64,000 bases of DNA from an uncultured Spirochaetaceae bacterium (GTDB taxonomy: Bacteria; Spirochaetota; Spirochaetia; Sphaerochaetales; Sphaerochaetaceae): contig CALXLA010000034.1 in assembly GCA_944389075.1 (NCBI GenBank), positions 62,001-126,000 of the forward strand. Direction: 5' to 3'. Shown here piece after piece: positions 8,932-18,189 of this stretch (position 1 is its first letter; the number at the start of each line of letters is the position of its first letter). The position numbers were made by a program, and so were the translations under genes. The notes under the pieces are model-generated. The model saw only the letters and a list, made by a program, of their open reading frames with translations. It was not told the origin of the DNA and ran no database searches.

Positions 8932-9243
8932 ATGGAGAAACTTACTAAGGCTGCTATCATTGAGAACATCAATGAAAAACTTGGCGTGAATAAGCTTGAA
9001 ATCCATCAGATTATCGACGAGCTCTTTGAGGAAATCAAAGACGGACTGAAGAGCAATAGAGTCATCGAGCTCCGTGGCTTCGGTACGTTTGAGGTAAGGA
9101 TCAGAAAGGGCAGGGAGAAAGCCCGCAATCCGAAAACAGGTGATGTCGTATCCGTTGATAGACATGGTGTTGCTATCTTCCGTGCAGGAAAGGAGCTCAA
9201 GGATTTTGTCTGGGACATCACGACAGCACCAGACGAGGAGTAA
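8932..9243 (+). CDS. HU/IHF-family DNA-binding protein
   Basis: 103 aa histone-like DNA-bending protein of the nucleoid. It starts MEKLTKAAIIENINEKLGV and contains IELRGFGTFEVR. The beta-arm motif is ARNPKTGDVV (about residues 63-72), followed by FRAGKELKDFV. Whether it acts as a homodimeric HU or an IHF-like subunit cannot be told from sequence. The C-terminal tail WDITTAPDEE is a little longer than in short HU proteins. The ATG follows an ideal GGAGGTGACAT site. It is sandwiched between rpsT and lnt. Confidence 0.95.
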   Translation: MEKLTKAAIIENINEKLGVNKLEIHQIIDELFEEIKDGLKSNRVIELRGFGTFEVRIRKGREKARNPKTGDVVSVDRHGVAIFRAGKELKDFVWDITTAPDEE

Positions 9244-9248
9244 TAGCC

Positions 9249-10925
9249 TTGACTTCTGCAGTTGCCAATAATACTGTGAAAAGCAAGAGAAGCCTCAGGA
9301 CCGTAGGTTCTGAGGTTCTTGTTTTACTATGTTCAGCCTTTGTATATTCGATGGCATTCCCGGGATTCATGTCCGCAGATGGTATCTGGATACTTGGATT
9401 CCTGTCGCTTATCCCTGTATTCGCCGTGATCAGGAGAACCAGCTGGAAGCTTGTATGGGCTTATGGCTTCATGTATGGCTTCGTGTTCTATATCTTCTTC
9501 GATTACTGGCTTAAGAGCTTCCATCCGCTTGCGATTCTCCTGATTCCTGTGATCAAGGGCTTTGAGATGATTTTCCTTTTCATCGCCCTCAAGGCCACCG
9601 CAGTATTCTTCAGGAAGCTTTCTCCTCTTTTCCAGGCCATCGTGTGGGTCGCATATGCCTATATGGCGGAATCGTGGTTCGCAGGGGTACCGTATGGTAA
9701 CATCGCATATGTTTTCTATGCGGTTCATCCGCTTGTGCAGATTGCTGATATAACCGGAGTCTGGGGAATCGTGTTCCTTGCAATACTTCCACAGGCATAC
9801 TTCGGCAAATTCCTTGCGGAATATCTTGAAGAGGGAAGAGGACTGAAGGCATATATAAAAGCGGAGCCATTCACTTTGATTCTCTGGATAGCCCTGATGG
9901 TCCTTGACCTTGTCTATGGTGCTGTGAGGCTTTCCGAATGGACAGGCAAGGAACCCGATAGGACATGGGATGTCGTTGCGGTGCAGCATAACCATGACTC
10001 ATGGGAAAATGGATACGCGACATATCTTCACAACTTCAACAACCTGAGGCGCATGACGCTTGAGAGCCTTCAGGCAACTGATCCTGATATCGTCATATGG
10101 TCTGAGACGGCATTCGTCCCATCTGTCGCCTGGTATACTCAGTATGGTCCTGACAATTCGCTTTTCCAGCAGCAGCTTGACAGGCTTGTCGATGATTTCG
10201 TAGCTTTCGGCTCAGGGCTTGGGGTGCCTCTTCTCACAGGGAACTCAGAAGGAACTCTCGCAGATCCTGAACAGCCTCCTGTCCTTGCTGATGGCACCAG
10301 CAACAGGATTGACTACAATACGGTCATCCTTTTCGATGATGGCGGTATCAAGGGGACATATCGCAAACAGCATCTTGTCCCGTTTACGGAGCACTTCCCA
10401 TATGAGGAAGAGCTCCCATGGCTCTACAATCTCCTTCTTGCGAATGACTTCAACTGGTGGAAGGAAGGCGAGGAAAGCTTTGTGTTCGATTCCGATGGCG
10501 TTCATTTCTCAACGCCTATCTGTTTTGAGGATACATTCGGATATCTTTCAGCTGAGTTTGTCCACGAAGGAGCTGATGTCATTGTCAATATGACAAATGA
10601 CAACTGGTCAAAGAAGGTCTCCGCGGAGATGCAGCATGCCGCGATGGCTTCATTCAGACCTGTAGAGACAAGGAAGTCCATGATCCGTGGTACGAACAGC
10701 GGCATCACATGCCTTATAACTCCGGATGGTGCAATACATGACAAGATGCCTCCTTTCGAGATGGGCTGGCAGCTTTATCATGTGCCTGTCTATGAGGAAG
10801 GGGAGAATACATTCTACACAGAGCATATCGATCTTTTCGGACAGATTGCAGAATATGCTTCATATGCGATCCTTGCTGCGGGTGCAGTGCTGAAGGCCGC
10901 GGATGTCATCAGGAGAAGGAAATGA
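9249..10925 (+). CDS. lnt: Apolipoprotein N-acyltransferase
   Basis: 558 aa inner-membrane enzyme that adds the third acyl chain to lipoproteins, consistent with the many lipoprotein genes in the window. The N-terminal half has about six hydrophobic segments (from about residue 20 to 215). The nitrilase-like domain carries the expected Glu-Lys-Cys triad in WSETAFVPS, KQHLVPFTEHFP and PICFEDTFG. A last transmembrane helix near 535 precedes a basic tail. The start is TTG at 9249 with AGGAG about 8 nt upstream; the next ATG would cut the first membrane segment. Confidence 0.93.
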   Translation: MTSAVANNTVKSKRSLRTVGSEVLVLLCSAFVYSMAFPGFMSADGIWILGFLSLIPVFAVIRRTSWKLVWAYGFMYGFVFYIFFDYWLKSFHPLAILLIPVIKGFEMIFLFIALKATAVFFRKLSPLFQAIVWVAYAYMAESWFAGVPYGNIAYVFYAVHPLVQIADITGVWGIVFLAILPQAYFGKFLAEYLEEGRGLKAYIKAEPFTLILWIALMVLDLVYGAVRLSEWTGKEPDRTWDVVAVQHNHDSWENGYATYLHNFNNLRRMTLESLQATDPDIVIWSETAFVPSVAWYTQYGPDNSLFQQQLDRLVDDFVAFGSGLGVPLLTGNSEGTLADPEQPPVLADGTSNRIDYNTVILFDDGGIKGTYRKQHLVPFTEHFPYEEELPWLYNLLLANDFNWWKEGEESFVFDSDGVHFSTPICFEDTFGYLSAEFVHEGADVIVNMTNDNWSKKVSAEMQHAAMASFRPVETRKSMIRGTNSGITCLITPDGAIHDKMPPFEMGWQLYHVPVYEEGENTFYTEHIDLFGQIAEYASYAILAAGAVLKAADVIRRRK

Positions 10926-12160
10926 AAGCAAGCCTGATCATGATAGGTACGGAGATCACCAGGGGGATAATCCAGGACCGCCATGGTATTCTTCTCAGCC
11001 GTGAGCTGACTCATCTCGGCGTGCATGTCTCCGAGATCATCTCCCTTCCTGACGACGGGACGATAGGCCCCGTTCTCAAAGCAGTGATGAAGTCCTCGGA
11101 TATCATAATCATCACAGGAGGGCTTGGCCCTACATCCGATGATATGACAAGGAATGTGATAGCGGAATCCGCGGGCGTTCCCCTTGTCAGGGATGAGGGC
11201 TGCTGGGACTTCCTTTACGGGAAACTCGGGGAGAAGGCTTTCGGTGCAAATGAGAAGCAGGCTTATATTCCTGAGGGCTTCATTGCCATCCCGAACAGGA
11301 ATGGGACAGCACCTGGTTTTTATGGTTATGGCGGGAATACCCTTCTCATTTCTCTTCCTGGTCCACCAAGAGAAATGGAACCGATGCTCTATGAGTCGGT
11401 GCTTCCTCTGATAAGGGAGAAGCTTGATCTTCCTGAAGCAGAGAGGGATGAATACTCATCGTTCATTACCGCTGAGGCAAAGCTTGAGGAGCTTTATGAG
11501 GAAGCTGATCCTTCCCTCGAATGGGGAACAAGGTTCCAGGATTACAGGATTTCGCTCTATGTATCAGGCTCAACGGCTGAAAAGCGAAATGCGGCTATTG
11601 CAAGACTCAGGGCCATGGTAGGAGAGGACAGAATCGTAGATGGCGATAAGGAGCCGCTGGATCTGCTGATTGATGCCCTGAAGGCTCATGATGCGACAAT
11701 AGGCTGTGCGGAAAGCTGTTCCGGCGGCATGGCTTCAATGCTGCTTACACAGCGTGCAGGCTCATCATCCTTCATGCTTGGATCAGTCACTTCATATGCG
11801 CCTTCCGTGAAGCATTCAGTGCTCGGTGTCAGCAATGATATCATCGGAAAATATGGTACTGTCTCTGCCCAGTGCGCGGAGGCTATGGCAGAAGGTGCCG
11901 TTTCCGTTATAGGGTCCGATTATGCTTTCTCCATAACAGGTGTCGCAGGCCCTGATAAAAGCGAGGGGAAGGATGTCGGTACAGTGTTCCTTGGATTTGC
12001 TGGAAAAGGCAGGAAGACAGAGACAGCCTCGATATCATTCTCATCATGGGGCCGTGATTCGATAAGGAAACGCTCATCTGTCGCCGCGTTCATTCTCATG
12101 GCTGCCTATATTAATGGCAGAAGCCCCTCCGAGATCGCATCAGGCTGGAGATTCCTCTAG
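10922..12160 (+). CDS. cinA: CinA family protein (NMN amidohydrolase / competence-damage protein)
   Basis: 412 aa two-domain protein. The N-terminal MoaB/MogA-like domain starts KASLIMIGTEITRGIIQDRH and has ITGGLGPTSDDMTR at about residues 62-75. The C-terminal PncC-type domain has IGCAESCSGGMASMLLTQ (about 260) and FSITGVAGPDKSEGKDVGTV (about 338). PncC-type domains deamidate nicotinamide mononucleotide in pyridine-nucleotide salvage; in pneumococcus cinA is linked to competence. Its ATGA overlaps the lnt stop, so the two are coupled. The 3' end overlaps the LOG-family gene by 21 bp tail to tail. Confidence 0.93.
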   Translation: MKASLIMIGTEITRGIIQDRHGILLSRELTHLGVHVSEIISLPDDGTIGPVLKAVMKSSDIIIITGGLGPTSDDMTRNVIAESAGVPLVRDEGCWDFLYGKLGEKAFGANEKQAYIPEGFIAIPNRNGTAPGFYGYGGNTLLISLPGPPREMEPMLYESVLPLIREKLDLPEAERDEYSSFITAEAKLEELYEEADPSLEWGTRFQDYRISLYVSGSTAEKRNAAIARLRAMVGEDRIVDGDKEPLDLLIDALKAHDATIGCAESCSGGMASMLLTQRAGSSSFMLGSVTSYAPSVKHSVLGVSNDIIGKYGTVSAQCAEAMAEGAVSVIGSDYAFSITGVAGPDKSEGKDVGTVFLGFAGKGRKTETASISFSSWGRDSIRKRSSVAAFILMAAYINGRSPSEIASGWRFL

Positions 12161-12697
12161 CCTGGCAATAAGCTCATCAGGTGTGTCACATATAATCAGC
12201 GATGAGCGCACTTCCGCTGAAAGGAAGCCATTAGAAACGGATTTATCAAGCATTTCAAGCAGAGGATCCCAGTATCCTTCTGTATTGAGGAGCGCAATGT
12301 TCTTGCCATGATAACCGATCTGCTTCCATGTATATATCTCAAAGAACTCGTCAAGGGTTCCTATGCCACCTGGCAGCACTGCGAATGCGTCTGCCAGAGA
12401 ATACATCCTTGCTTTTCTTTCATGCATGTCTGGTACGACCAGCAGCTCTGATTCCACATTTCCTTCAGTCACATCAGGAGTATTCATCAGTTCTGGCAGT
12501 ATACCGATGACATAGCTTCCTCTTTCCTTTGCGTGTCTTGCCGCTATTCCCATCAGCCCGAGTCCTCCGCCTCCATAGATGAAACGAATCTTTCTTTCCC
12601 CTATGAGGCAGCCAAGCTTTGCGGCCGCTTCCTGGAATCTGATATCATTCCCTGCGGATGAACCCGAGAATACCGCTATGGATTTAAGTGTGCTCAT
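12140..12697 (-). CDS. LOG-family protein (TIGR00730; nucleoside 5'-monophosphate phosphoribohydrolase)
   Basis: 185 aa Rossmann-type protein. IAVFSGSSAGND is the N-terminal phosphate-binding strand-loop, then FIYGGGGLGLMGIAA. The hallmark PGGIGTLDEFFE (PGGxGTxxE) is intact, so phosphoribohydrolase activity on AMP-like substrates is plausible. In plants the family activates cytokinins; bacterial roles vary. An upstream TTG at 12733 would add 12 residues, but the ATG start gives the usual family N-terminus. CATACT, a near -10 box, lies 6 nt before the ATG and there is no ribosome site. Confidence 0.9.
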   Translation of the reverse strand: MSTLKSIAVFSGSSAGNDIRFQEAAAKLGCLIGERKIRFIYGGGGLGLMGIAARHAKERGSYVIGILPELMNTPDVTEGNVESELLVVPDMHERKARMYSLADAFAVLPGGIGTLDEFFEIYTWKQIGYHGKNIALLNTEGYWDPLLEMLDKSVSNGFLSAEVRSSLIICDTPDELIARLEESPA

Positions 12698-12785
12698 AAC
12701 AGGAGTATGCACTATGCAGATATCAATCTGCAATGATGTTCCCTTGAGTAAATGGCTGTAATTTATAGGTTGCTAGCAGCTGTTG

Positions 12786-12815
12786 TTGACTTAATCGAGA
12801 AAATGCTATTACCAT
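12786..12815 (+). promoter_or_regulatory. Candidate promoter of rho
   Basis: TTGACT (12786-12791), 18-bp spacer, TACCAT (12810-12815). It lies about 60 bp upstream of the rho ATG. Confidence 0.55.
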
Positions 12816-12878
12816 TCAGATGTAATCAATCCAGCCTGCATTGCTTTGCAGGTATTAACCGGAGAAAAAATTCAGAAT

Positions 12879-14630
12879 ATGTCCGAAATACTTGATGAGT
12901 CCGTCTCTGAGACGGAAGCTCCTGTAGAAACGGCTGTACCAAAAAAACGCGGAAGACCACGTAAGGTCCAGGCAGAAGGAACTGCTCCAAAGCGCATTTC
13001 GGTACGCAGGAAGACGAAAGTAACAGTAAAAGCCGCAGCATCTGAAGAAAAGGAAGTAGCTGAGCCAGAGCTTTCGCAGCCAGAACTCCCGATTGCGGAG
13101 GCAGTGGCTGAGGAACCAGCTGCTGAACAGGTTGAGAATTCTGCGCAGATAACAGAAGAAAAGCCTGCTGAAGAGCAGGCGGAGCCTCAGGCAGAAGAGG
13201 CTGCCAAGGATTCTCCACAGCAGGGACAGAAGGCCAGGGAATATAGGGATTTCAGGGGAAACAGGCGCGACAAGTTCCAGAAGAAGAACAGAAGGCCTGT
13301 AGAGGATTTCCCTCCGGAGATCAATATGGATGAGCATCCGGATGCTCCGCAGCTTTTCATATCCGTGCTGACAGCCCTTCATCTTGACCAGCTCAGGGAG
13401 AGGGCCAGAGAGGCTGGGATTCCTGAAGATGTCATTCTTGATTCCCGCAGACAGGATCTCATAGCGAAGATGCTTCGCCTGCATTCTGCCAACGGCGGCG
13501 TATTGCTTGTAGAAGGTGTCCTTGAGGTGCTTCAGGATGGCGGTTTCGGCTATATAAGATTCGCTGTGAACAACTATCTGCCAGGTACTGAGGATGTGTA
13601 TGTATCGGCTCCAATCATAAAGGCCGTAGGCCTCAAGACCGGTGATTTCATCTATGGGCAGATCAGGGCTCCAAGGGAAGGCGAGAAGAGCGCAGCGGTC
13701 ATCCGTGTGCTTCAGGTCAATGGCTTTGAGTCCAGGATGGCGAAGATCCGTGCTCCATTTGACTCACTCACTCCGATTTTCCCGACAGAGCGCCTTAAGC
13801 TTGAAGTCCTTAGGGAAGATTCGCCATCGGATCTTTCTACTCGTGTCGTCGATCTCTACTGTCCGATCGGGAAAGGCCAGCGTTCGCTCATAGTCGCGCC
13901 TCCCCGTACAGGAAAGACTGTGCTTATGCAGAAGATCGCCAATGCGATTACTGCGAATCATCCAGAAGTTACGCTCATTGTCCTCCTTGTTGATGAACGT
14001 CCGGAGGAAGTCACTGATATGCAGCGCAATGTAAAGGCGGAGGTCATATCATCGACATTCGATGAGCAGGCGACACATCATGTACAGGTTGCGGAGATGG
14101 TGATCGAAAGGGCAAAGCGTCTTGTCGAATACAAGAAGGATGTCGTCATCCTGCTTGATTCCATCACGAGACTTGCAAGGGCATACAACCAGACTGTCCC
14201 TGCATCCGGTAAGATACTTTCCGGCGGTGTTGACTCGAATGCACTTCATAAGCCGAAGAGATTCTTTGGTGCTGCAAGGAATATCGAGGAAGGCGGATCT
14301 CTGACAATCATCTCGACAGCGCTTATCGAGACAGGTTCCAGAATGGATGAGGTCATTTTCGAAGAGTTCAAAGGTACAGGAAACAATGAGATTGTCCTCG
14401 ACAGGAAAATGGCTGATAATCGCAAGTTCCCAGCGATCAACATAAAGAAGTCAGGTACAAGAAGAGATGACCTTCTCCTCGCTGAGGACGTCCGTTCAAG
14501 AGTCTATCTTCTGAGGTCCGCATTCGGCAATCTCGACGATATGGATATGTCTGTGACCATCATTGACAAGATGAGGAAAACAAACAACAATAAGGAGTTC
14601 CTCGACTCAATGAATACGGCGAGGATATGA
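12879..14630 (+). CDS. rho: Transcription termination factor Rho
   Basis: 583 aa hexameric RNA helicase that ends untranslated transcripts. The first ~150 residues form a low-complexity Ala/Glu/Pro-rich and basic extension not present in E. coli Rho but common in other phyla. A Rho-N helical domain ([18 protein letters not shown]) follows, then the RNA-binding fold, then the ATPase core with P-loop APPRTGKT (about 339-346), Walker [16 protein letters not shown] and [23 protein letters not shown] 11 codons upstream is possible; the ATG starting MSEILDES is preferred, with GGAG somewhat far upstream. Followed by rpmE. Confidence 0.97.
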   Translation: MSEILDESVSETEAPVETAVPKKRGRPRKVQAEGTAPKRISVRRKTKVTVKAAASEEKEVAEPELSQPELPIAEAVAEEPAAEQVENSAQITEEKPAEEQAEPQAEEAAKDSPQQGQKAREYRDFRGNRRDKFQKKNRRPVEDFPPEINMDEHPDAPQLFISVLTALHLDQLRERAREAGIPEDVILDSRRQDLIAKMLRLHSANGGVLLVEGVLEVLQDGGFGYIRFAVNNYLPGTEDVYVSAPIIKAVGLKTGDFIYGQIRAPREGEKSAAVIRVLQVNGFESRMAKIRAPFDSLTPIFPTERLKLEVLREDSPSDLSTRVVDLYCPIGKGQRSLIVAPPRTGKTVLMQKIANAITANHPEVTLIVLLVDERPEEVTDMQRNVKAEVISSTFDEQATHHVQVAEMVIERAKRLVEYKKDVVILLDSITRLARAYNQTVPASGKILSGGVDSNALHKPKRFFGAARNIEEGGSLTIISTALIETGSRMDEVIFEEFKGTGNNEIVLDRKMADNRKFPAINIKKSGTRRDDLLLAEDVRSRVYLLRSAFGNLDDMDMSVTIIDKMRKTNNNKEFLDSMNTARI

Positions 14631-14684
14631 AATACCGCCTGTCTGTGGCAGGCATCCATCCTATAGAACCGGAGGAGAAATAAA

Positions 14685-14891
14685 ATGAAGAAGAACATCC
14701 ATCCTGATTATCAGCTTCAGGAAATCCATTGCTCATGCGGCAATGTGATCAAGACAAAGTCGACTGCAAAGAACCTGCATGTTGAAATCTGTTCAGCATG
14801 CCATCCATTCTTCACAGGTACTCAGAAGCTTGTCGATACGACAGGAAGAGTCGAGCGCTTCATGAAGAAGTATGGAAAGACTGCGAAATAA
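14685..14891 (+). CDS. rpmE: 50S ribosomal protein L31 (zinc-binding type)
   Basis: 68 aa. It has the four zinc-ligand cysteines of the C+ form: HCSCGN (C16, C18) and [10 protein letters not shown] (C36, C39). The family ending [12 protein letters not shown] is present. The GGAGGAGAAATAAA ribosome site is strong. It lies 54 bp after rho and is closed by an intrinsic terminator; a rho-rpmE pair is a common order. Confidence 0.97.
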   Translation: MKKNIHPDYQLQEIHCSCGNVIKTKSTAKNLHVEICSACHPFFTGTQKLVDTTGRVERFMKKYGKTAK

Positions 14892-14906
14892 GGCAGCCAT
14901 ATCCGA

Positions 14907-14933
14907 GCCGGGGAGACCCGGCAATTTTTTTTT
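14907..14933 (+). terminator. Rho-independent terminator after rpmE
   Basis: GCCGGG and CCCGGC around a GAGA tetraloop, then AA and nine T. Confidence 0.9.
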
Positions 14934-14996
14934 CACAGGCAAAGCATGCCGTTCTGCTGTGCCTGAAATCGCGATGAATCATCGTAAATGCCTATC

Positions 14997-15026
14997 TTGC
15001 AAGAATGAAACTAAATTCCATATAAT
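14997..15026 (+). promoter_or_regulatory. Promoter of the galactokinase-like gene
   Basis: TTGCAA (14997-15002), 18-bp spacer, TATAAT (15021-15026). Confidence 0.7.
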
Positions 15027-15054
15027 CTGAAAAAGGAAACAGGAAGAGAATAGA

Positions 15055-16236
15055 ATGGATGGAATAGGCAAAGCCCATTCACAGGAGTATGGTGTTTCAC
15101 CTGCAGTAATTGTTGAAGTCCCGCAGGTGACAACGATTCTCGGCGCATTCTCCGAGTTCTGTCAGGGGTATGCGATCATGGGGACAAACAGTCATGGACT
15201 CAGGGTTGCTATGAGTCCGCGAGAAGATAGCTCTGTCAGGATTTTCAATGCTTCATCAGGTACAGAGCGCAAGAAGTTCCAGCTTACGGCAATCAGACAG
15301 CGCAAGGAAGACAAATGGGGACAGGTCGTTAAGGCCATCTGCCAGAACATGATAGCTGCAGGACTTGGCATAAATGGCTTCGACATGACTTTCAAAGGCC
15401 AGAGTGCCGATGCTGATTCTCCTACGCTTACCGGTGCTCTTGTCTCTGGTATGATAATGGCCTTGAACAAGCTGTACAATCTCGGATGCGATAAGAGCGA
15501 GATGATAAGGCTTGCATATGGTGCGAATCGGTTCGCAACTGTCTATGCATCGCGTCTCAGGGATCTGATCACTATTTTCACAGCTGAGGAAGGCAAGGTC
15601 ATATTCTTTGATCTTGAGACGTATAATCACAAAAGCATCGATTATCCATTCCTCAAAGGAAGAGGTGCAGGCAGTTATTTCATTGATTGCGGGCTGCCTC
15701 CGGAAGAACTTGCTGAGGAAGTGGAGTTCTTCAGGGAATCCTGCGGAGAGGCAAGGGAGGCCGGCAAGAAGCTCATTGCCAATGGTGGTAAGCTCAGGGA
15801 CCTTTCAGAATGGGATATAAGGCATCAGCATATACCGCTTTCCCATGACCTGAGGAATGCTCTCTCATTCATAGTCGAGGAATCTGGCTATGCGCTGAAA
15901 GCCTATGATGCCATAAAGAGTGGTAATTCAACCGCTTTCGGCAAGCTCATAGCTGCTGAGCAGAGAAATCTAGGAGAACTTGCAGGCCTTACATCCCCAG
16001 AGGTCGACTGGCTGGTAAGACGCGGGGTTGAGGTTCCTGGAGTAAAGGGAATCACTGAAATATCCTGCGGCATATCCGGTACTCTTATTGCTCTTATCGA
16101 TGATGATGCCGATGATGGTTATCTGAAGCAGATAGAGGAGTATGAGCGCATATTCGGATTCAAGCCGATTATCAGGGAGTTCGTGCCTTCAGGTGCGATA
16201 AGGATAGTTTCTGATGACGATTCTCCTATCAAATGA
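15055..16236 (+). CDS. Galactokinase-like GHMP-fold protein, probably not a galactokinase
   Basis: 393 aa, overall layout and length of galactokinase. The sugar-binding motif (normally GRVNLIGEHTDYNxGY) appears as TTILGAFSEFCQGYAI, without the Glu-His-x-Asp. The nucleotide loop (normally GxGLSSSA) is SADADSPTLTGALVSG. The third motif (GGGFGG) is SCGISGTLIALI, and the MDQ segment with the catalytic Asp is not recognisable. It may therefore be a non-catalytic or regulatory GHMP protein. It has an AGGAAGAG ribosome site and its own promoter, and overlaps surE by 23 bp, so it is expressed with it. Confidence 0.7.
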   Translation: MDGIGKAHSQEYGVSPAVIVEVPQVTTILGAFSEFCQGYAIMGTNSHGLRVAMSPREDSSVRIFNASSGTERKKFQLTAIRQRKEDKWGQVVKAICQNMIAAGLGINGFDMTFKGQSADADSPTLTGALVSGMIMALNKLYNLGCDKSEMIRLAYGANRFATVYASRLRDLITIFTAEEGKVIFFDLETYNHKSIDYPFLKGRGAGSYFIDCGLPPEELAEEVEFFRESCGEAREAGKKLIANGGKLRDLSEWDIRHQHIPLSHDLRNALSFIVEESGYALKAYDAIKSGNSTAFGKLIAAEQRNLGELAGLTSPEVDWLVRRGVEVPGVKGITEISCGISGTLIALIDDDADDGYLKQIEEYERIFGFKPIIREFVPSGAIRIVSDDDSPIK

Positions 16237-16945
16237 CGATGGTTATCAGGCGGAAGGTCTTTGCATTCTTGCGGATGTTCTTGAGAGGCAAGGCCATGAG
16301 ATCTATATAGCGGCTCCATATACAGAGCAGAGCGGCAAATCCCATTCGATGACTATCGCTGGCGAGATACGCATAAGGGAATTCGGCCATAACAGGTATA
16401 GCGTAGAGGGAACTCCTGCTGATTGCATGATATTCACTCATCGCTCATCATTATTCCCCAGAAAGCCGGATCTCATGATTTCGGGTATCAATCATGGATA
16501 TAATCTGTCGGGAGATATCATATATTCAGGAACATGCGCAGCAGCCAGACAGGCAGCTATGTACGGGATTCCTGCAATCGCGCTCTCTGCATCGGAAAAG
16601 GATTCCTCGGTGTTCCAGAAGGCCGCTGAATTCACAGAAGAGAATCTCGGACGTTTTATTGATGCGATATTGCCAGAGACTTTCATGAATATAAACTTCC
16701 CATCATCCTTCAGCGGTGAAGCAGAATTGGCAGATATCGGATACACCGCATATTATGATGAGGTTGAAGTCGTTGAGGATCATGGTTCCCTCAAGCATCT
16801 TTCCATTACAGGATTCGATATGGAAAGGCGTTCATTTGGCAGGGAGCTGCCTGCGGATTTCGAAGTATGCAGAAGGGGAAATGCCTCGGTCTCGATAGTC
16901 GAATGTTTTCCATCTGTATCTTCTTCTGCATCTTTTACGTTATGA
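16214..16945 (+). CDS. surE: 5'/3'-nucleotidase SurE
   Basis: 243 aa divalent-metal-dependent nucleoside monophosphatase. The N-terminal metal site ILLSNDDGYQAEGL is at residues 3-16. EQSGKSHSMT supplies the conserved Ser, and DLMISGINHGYNLSGDIIYS the conserved Asn; SGTCAAARQAAMYGIPAIA follows. It starts inside the preceding gene (23-bp overlap) and its stop overlaps the next gene's ATG (ATGA), so three genes form one unit. The C-terminal part is shorter and less conserved than the core. Confidence 0.94.
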   Translation: MTILLSNDDGYQAEGLCILADVLERQGHEIYIAAPYTEQSGKSHSMTIAGEIRIREFGHNRYSVEGTPADCMIFTHRSSLFPRKPDLMISGINHGYNLSGDIIYSGTCAAARQAAMYGIPAIALSASEKDSSVFQKAAEFTEENLGRFIDAILPETFMNINFPSSFSGEAELADIGYTAYYDEVEVVEDHGSLKHLSITGFDMERRSFGRELPADFEVCRRGNASVSIVECFPSVSSSASFTL

Positions 16946-17235
16946 AGTGGGAAGATATCTGCACGCGCTGTGGTCTTTGCTGCCATGAGAAGATAGTCTT
17001 TCCTGATTGTCTTCTCATTGATGCTGATTCTCCATGTTCGTTCTTCGATAAGGATACAGGCCTCTGCTCTGTGTATCAGAATAGGTTTGATGTCTGCAGC
17101 AGATGCATGAAGGTGACACCTCTGAGAGCAATGTTCGCAGATTATCTTCCGCCCACATGTGCATATGTGCAATGGGCAGAGAGACATCATATACGTTTTG
17201 CGAAAAAGCGTGAGATGATCATCAGATCAGAATGA
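16942..17235 (+). CDS. YkgJ-type cysteine-cluster protein
   Basis: 97 aa. The N-terminal CTRCGLCCHEK and later cysteines (CSFFD, GLCSVYQNRF, CSRC) make the CxxCxxCC signature of the zinc/iron-chelating YkgJ family (UPF0153), whose function is unknown. The ATG overlaps the surE stop by four bases; a longer reading upstream would only read surE sequence in another frame. The 3' end overlaps the opposite-strand outer-membrane gene by 14 bp. A second member of the family lies at 58122-58736. Confidence 0.8.
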   Translation: MKWEDICTRCGLCCHEKIVFPDCLLIDADSPCSFFDKDTGLCSVYQNRFDVCSRCMKVTPLRAMFADYLPPTCAYVQWAERHHIRFAKKREMIIRSE

Positions 17236-17797
17236 ATGGAAGCGGGTCTGGTTCAAGCTGATTGTAGCTATAGCCTCTGAATCTGAATGTTACACCTACA
17301 TATCCTGATGCTATGATGTCAAAGGGACGTCTTCCTTCATCGCCCCAGCTTGCAAACTGAGGATATACAGTAGCTCCTACGACAATGCCGGTGTTCTTAT
17401 CTTTTCCGAAGTAATAGCTGAATGATACATCTGCACCTATTCCGAAATTGACGTAGTTCTTATTATCAGCCTGGAATGTCACTCCCGGTCCAACTACCAG
17501 CGTTATGGTTGTTCTCTCTGCTGGCCTGAATTCGAAACTGGCTCCAGCAAGCGCACCGAACTCAAATCCTCCGTATTCTGAGTTGATGAAGGCAAAATCC
17601 ATATGGGTTCCAAATCCTATTCCCACGAATCTGCTTACATCCGATAGATATCCATAGTTCATGCCTGCGCCAATTACCGCGGAATCTGTTGTGGATGTAT
17701 ATCCTCCTGATGCGGAAATCGAAATGTATTGAGAGCTTGCTGAAACAGGAACAAGCATCGCTGCGATTATAAGAATCAGTAGTAAGGCTTTCTTCAT
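17222..17797 (-). CDS. Small outer-membrane beta-barrel protein
   Basis: 191 aa. Signal peptide KKALLLILIIAAMLVPVSAS with likely cleavage after SASS. The mature part alternates hydrophobic and polar residues with many Gly and aromatic residues (GVTFRFRGY near the end), as in an 8-stranded barrel. No specific family recognised. The N-terminal nine residues of a longer TTG frame are ignored because the ATG at 17797 starts the signal peptide and sits 6 nt after a perfect TATAAT with no ribosome site. Confidence 0.75.
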   Translation of the reverse strand: MKKALLLILIIAAMLVPVSASSQYISISASGGYTSTTDSAVIGAGMNYGYLSDVSRFVGIGFGTHMDFAFINSEYGGFEFGALAGASFEFRPAERTTITLVVGPGVTFQADNKNYVNFGIGADVSFSYYFGKDKNTGIVVGATVYPQFASWGDEGRRPFDIIASGYVGVTFRFRGYSYNQLEPDPLPFILI

Positions 17798-17803
17798 GGC
17801 TGA

Positions 17804-17809
17804 ATTATA
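17804..17809 (-). promoter_or_regulatory. -10 box TATAAT, leaderless outer-membrane protein gene
   Basis: Consensus TATAAT on the minus strand, 6 nt before the ATG at 17797. Confidence 0.7.
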
Positions 17810-17845
17810 GCACTGCTCCTGCAATAGTCATATTAAAATAGAGCC

Positions 17846-17874
17846 TTGATTGATTTTTCTCCATCTGCTATTAT
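17846..17874 (+). promoter_or_regulatory. Promoter of tRNA-Cys
   Basis: TTGATT (17846-17851), 17-bp spacer, TATTAT (17869-17874). The predicted start is about 12 nt before the tRNA. Confidence 0.7.
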
Positions 17875-17893
17875 TCCATAGTTACTTAGTTGC

Positions 17894-17968
17894 GGTGCGA
17901 TACCCAAGTGGCCTAAGGGGACGGTTTGCAAAACCGTTTTTTCATCGGTTCGAATCCGATTCGCACCT
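17894..17968 (+). tRNA. tRNA-Cys (GCA)
   Basis: Acceptor stem GGTGCGA/TCGCACC, anticodon stem ACGGT/ACCGT with loop TTGCAAA giving anticodon GCA, T-stem ATCGG/CCGAT with loop TTCGAAT. The discriminator base is T, typical of cysteine tRNAs. The 3' CCA is not encoded. Confidence 0.97.
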
Positions 17969-17973
17969 GTTGC

Positions 17974-17997
17974 CTCCCTGTAATTCAGGGAGCTTTT
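17974..17997 (+). terminator. Terminator after tRNA-Cys
   Basis: CTCCCTG and CAGGGAG around TAATT, then CTTTTT. Confidence 0.9.
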
Positions 17998-18177
17998 TGT
18001 TTCTTTCTGGATATCGGATAGAAAAAGATAGACTTTTCCTTGTTACCGGCAATGATGATTCGTTGCTCTGGTCTTTTGTGACATTAGAATAAAGGATGAT
18101 ATCCTTTCGGAAAGATGGCGGGGTGCCATGCCAGTTTCCATTTACTGGTCTTGATTGTTTTCTCCCATTCTTTGCCT

Positions 18178-18183
18178 TAGAAT
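18178..18183 (+). promoter_or_regulatory. -10 box TAGAAT, leaderless receiver gene
   Basis: TAGAAT ends 6 nt before the ATG at 18190; a TTGTTT (18155-18160) lies 17 bp upstream of it. Confidence 0.65.
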
Positions 18184-18189
18184 CTTCGT

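Noticed and set aside
12846-12878. TTG start adding 11 residues to Rho
   Set aside because: No better ribosome site and no conserved residues; the ATG at 12879 is adequate.
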